Source: Bdellovibrio sp. ZAP7
GTDB taxonomy: Bacteria > Bacteroidota > Bacteroidia > Flavobacteriales > Flavobacteriaceae
DNA length: 7,270 nucleotides
Reading direction: 5' to 3'
Assembly (NCBI GenBank): GCA_943324165.2
Contig: CALPKO020000063.1
Span: forward strand, 1-7,270
This document shows, one piece after another, positions 4,520-7,270 of this stretch. Under the pieces are notes generated by a model. That model was not told the DNA's origin. It saw only the letters and a list, made by a program, of their open reading frames with translations, and ran no database searches. The number at the start of each line of letters is the position of its first letter. The stretch's first letter is position 1. The translations under genes were made by a program, and so were the position numbers.

Positions 4520-7198
4520 TTATAAATTATATTTTAAACTAAAAATGATATACCGCGGCTGCACATTATATTGCGAAGTTCGAGTAGCATACTGGTCAAA
4601 ACTGTCATCGTTGAGCGAAGTGGTATTTAACAAATTGGTCGCTCCCACTTTATATTCCCATTTTGAATCTTTCTTTTGATATACTAAGCTTGCGCTTAAA
4701 AAATCATATTCGTTGTTGACTGTTTTGCTGTTGTTGTAATAGTGATAAAACTCGTATTCCGAAACAAATGAAAAACTATCCAAGAAAAAATAGTCCAATC
4801 GAACATAGGGTTTCTCGGTGTAAAAAGTAGTTTTATTGTAATTGTTGGAAGTGATGCTATAGCCGACTTCTACGTTAGGAATTTTTTTATAATTAGTTGA
4901 TGCTGACAAATTATAATTTTGGGTAAAACTTTCTGTTTGAAAAGGTTTTCCGTTTTGGATATTATTAAATTTAGACCAATTGACACTTGCGCTTAACGAT
5001 GCTTTGTAAAATCTTGAAAAAGACCGTCCATAACTCCCATTTGAAGTAAAAGTTTCGTCTGCAAAATTAGAATTGATAGGCGTTGAAGTTTGATTAATAC
5101 CTTCAAAAACAGCATTTGTTTTAACGGGATCTACTCTTTTTGTGTAATTGATTGCAGCAAAAATGTTCTCGAAATTAAACATATTGTATTTAAAATACCG
5201 CAACGAATGCACTTGTGATGTTGCATTTTCGAGCAATCGGTTTCCTCTAAAAAGACTGCTGTAGTTGTTCAAAATATAACCTTGCGCCAATTGGTTAATA
5301 TCTGTAAAATCGTTTGTTAACGAAAAATTATAAGTCAACGTTTCTGCTTTTTTTATTTGGTACAAGGCATAAAAATCGGGTAATAATCTTGTGAAATTTA
5401 AAGTGTAATCTGAGGATAATTGATTGTTGGTCATATTATACGTGTGCAAACTAACACCCGGCGTAAAAGTGAATTTTCCAGTCAGAAACTTAAAGTGCAA
5501 ACCCAAAAATGTGTCATTAAAGTTGTATTTTACTTTATTGTTGTTTTCAACATCGGTTAAATTGTTTTGATTTCCGTTGTCTAACATTTGAAAGATAGAA
5601 GAATTAAAATTTTGATGTGAATAGGTGTTGCCAAGTGTTACATTAAAGTTACTTTTCGGCGTTACCATATAATAGTAATCTAATTTCGAATCTATTTTAT
5701 TGGTTTTTACAAACCGATTTTGATTGATTTTGTTTCGTTCTTGTCCGCCAACATAACCCTTTAAATCAAATGGTTTTGTTTGTAAATTGGCATTGAAAAA
5801 TGGATTTTCATCTTGGTACAAATGTTGCATCTCAAAAGCAAAAACATTTTTGTCGCTTTGCGTAAAATACAAACTTAAATTTTGGTTAAACGAAGTTGGA
5901 TTTTGTCTTTTGTTGGTCGAAATATTTTCAGAACTGGAATTAGCATCTATAATTGTTGTTCTCAATAAATCTTTCATTTCATCTTGTTCAGAAAGTTTAG
6001 ATAAAATATCGTAATCAATTTGAAGTTTTGCATTTGGTTTGTAGCTCGAACTCAGTTTAAACAATCCTAAATTACTTTTTTGATGGGCAATTTCACCGCT
6101 TTTCTGTTGATTGCCAGAGGTTAAAATCGTGTTTTGAGATTTCGTTTCTAATTCGGTTGTTGAAGAGGAAAGAATTGCAAAACCACTCAAAGTCCATGCT
6201 TTTGTTGGATTATATGAAAAATTTGTTGCGCCAAAGCGGGTTTCAATTTCCTTTGCTCTGTTGTTGCGCAGAAGTGATATTCCTAAATCGTTGGACGAAA
6301 CATTAAAACTACTTCCGCCTTTTTTCATCATACTTCTAAAGCCTCCCGTAAATTTAAAATAATCTTGAACAGTAAGTGGTAGTTCACCAATATTATTAAA
6401 ATTTGTTATTAAATTAATGCTATATTTCGGACTATAATAAAACAATTTCGGATTGACAATATAGCGTTTGTTTGGTCCCAAGCCAGCAGTAACGTCACCA
6501 AACCAAAAGTTCTTTTTTCCTTTTTTTAATTTGATGTTCATCGCCACATTTTCTTCATTGTTTTCCAATCCTTTCAACTGACCAACTTCATTATAATTTC
6601 TCAAAACTTGTACTTTTTCAATGGCATCGGCTGGAATGTTTTTCACTCCTAATTTTGTGTCTCCGTCAAAAAAATCTTTTCCTTCCACCATCAATTTGGA
6701 AACTTTTTTGCCTTCTACTTCCACTTCGCCATCCGCATTTACGACTACTCCAGGGAGTTTTTTCAGTACATCTTCTAGTTTTCTTTCCGTTCCTGATGTA
6801 AAAGAATCCGCATTGTAAACAATCGTATCGCCTTTGATTGAAACCGGCATTTCTTGCACAATTTCTACGCCTTCCAAATCAAATCCGCCTTCTTGAAGCA
6901 CAATCGATTTGTTGATATTTTCGTTTTGAGTTACAATCGTTAAATCGCGCGATTTGAAACCAATAAAACTGACTTTCACAGAATAGCTTGCATTAGCTTT
7001 TAAAGACAATTGAAATCGACCTTTATCGTTGGTAATGCTATAACCGTCCATTGCTTTTGTGTCGAGATTGACCGCCATTACATTTGCCATTTCTAAAGGA
7101 CGTTTCAGCGAGTCTTGCACAACACCTTCAAATTTTATGGTTTGGGAGAAAGATAATGTGGAATATAAGAAGGCCAAAAAAAGTAGTGTTTTATGCAT
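4520..7198 (-). CDS. Outer-membrane beta-barrel protein, TonB-dependent-receptor-like, with carboxypeptidase-regulatory-like N-terminal domain
   Basis: An 892-residue exported protein predicted to form a large outer-membrane barrel. In order: a signal peptide (1-18, hydrophobic LLFLAFLYSTLSF, cleavage likely before Gln19); a carboxypeptidase-D regulatory-like beta-sandwich (about 20-103, FEGVVQDSLKRPLEMANV ... ITNDKGRFQLSL ... VSFIGFKS); a plug-like domain (about 112-225) with DTIVYNADSF, LEDVLKKLPGVVV and PADAIEKVQVLRNY; then about 660 residues of alternating, aromatic-rich beta strands to a C-terminal strand ending YIIFSLKYNL. There is no cysteine in the whole chain, common in exported barrels. 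It best fits the OMP_b-brl_3-type family of Bacteroidetes, related to TonB-dependent receptors; I see no confident TonB box and the substrate is unknown. No SusD-like partner gene is adjacent within the window. ATG 7198 is chosen because the signal peptide begins there, although the frame stays open upstream to the window edge. It probably heads a transcript that includes the DUF58 gene. Confidence 0.9.
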   Translation of the reverse strand: MHKTLLFLAFLYSTLSFSQTIKFEGVVQDSLKRPLEMANVMAVNLDTKAMDGYSITNDKGRFQLSLKANASYSVKVSFIGFKSRDLTIVTQNENINKSIVLQEGGFDLEGVEIVQEMPVSIKGDTIVYNADSFTSGTERKLEDVLKKLPGVVVNADGEVEVEGKKVSKLMVEGKDFFDGDTKLGVKNIPADAIEKVQVLRNYNEVGQLKGLENNEENVAMNIKLKKGKKNFWFGDVTAGLGPNKRYIVNPKLFYYSPKYSINLITNFNNIGELPLTVQDYFKFTGGFRSMMKKGGSSFNVSSNDLGISLLRNNRAKEIETRFGATNFSYNPTKAWTLSGFAILSSSTTELETKSQNTILTSGNQQKSGEIAHQKSNLGLFKLSSSYKPNAKLQIDYDILSKLSEQDEMKDLLRTTIIDANSSSENISTNKRQNPTSFNQNLSLYFTQSDKNVFAFEMQHLYQDENPFFNANLQTKPFDLKGYVGGQERNKINQNRFVKTNKIDSKLDYYYMVTPKSNFNVTLGNTYSHQNFNSSIFQMLDNGNQNNLTDVENNNKVKYNFNDTFLGLHFKFLTGKFTFTPGVSLHTYNMTNNQLSSDYTLNFTRLLPDFYALYQIKKAETLTYNFSLTNDFTDINQLAQGYILNNYSSLFRGNRLLENATSQVHSLRYFKYNMFNFENIFAAINYTKRVDPVKTNAVFEGINQTSTPINSNFADETFTSNGSYGRSFSRFYKASLSASVNWSKFNNIQNGKPFQTESFTQNYNLSASTNYKKIPNVEVGYSITSNNYNKTTFYTEKPYVRLDYFFLDSFSFVSEYEFYHYYNNSKTVNNEYDFLSASLVYQKKDSKWEYKVGATNLLNTTSLNDDSFDQYATRTSQYNVQPRYIIFSLKYNL

Positions 7199-7270
7199 CT
7201 TTATACATTTAATTTTGAATAAATAAAAAATTGAAATTCTAGATGTATTTACATGATTGAATTGTTCAAC

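Overview
The window comes from a low-GC Bacteroidetes chromosome, most likely a Flavobacterium or a close relative in the Flavobacteriaceae. Four signs point there: AT-rich A/T-ending codon use, almost no Shine-Dalgarno sequences, two promoters of the Bacteroidetes type (TTG, then a 19-20 nt spacer, then TAnnTTTG), and an outer-membrane protein with a carboxypeptidase-regulatory-like N-terminal domain. This assignment is inference; no taxonomic marker beyond a tRNA is present.

Layout. Bases 1-767 (+) hold the C-terminal part of a membrane sensor histidine kinase whose reading frame is open to the left edge. A 142-nt gap follows and carries a consensus promoter for the next gene. Bases 910-3195 (+) encode a full-length MaeB-type malic enzyme fused to a phosphotransacetylase-like regulatory domain. 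Bases 3196-3404 are non-coding and rich in hairpins; they separate converging transcription units and include a strong intrinsic terminator for the tRNA. Bases 3405-3478 (-) are tRNA-Asp(GUC), with its own promoter at 3497-3526. Bases 3565-4491 (-) encode a soluble DUF58/vWA-like protein. Bases 4520-7198 (-) encode an 892-residue outer-membrane beta-barrel protein. The last two genes are only 28 nt apart on the same strand and are probably co-transcribed, barrel gene first. The final 72 nt are the upstream region of the barrel gene.

How the genes relate. The kinase and malic enzyme share a strand, but the malic enzyme has its own promoter, so a functional link is not shown. The malic enzyme links the TCA cycle to pyruvate and NAD(P)H supply. 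The barrel/DUF58 pair suggests an envelope function, but no MoxR ATPase, SusD-like lipoprotein or other partner lies inside the window. I found no mobile element, CRISPR array, phage gene or toxin system, and I do not see a convincing new biological system. The most useful leads are the DUF58 gene sitting behind an outer-membrane barrel gene without MoxR, the kinase's unusual H-box, and the hairpin cluster downstream of the tRNA.
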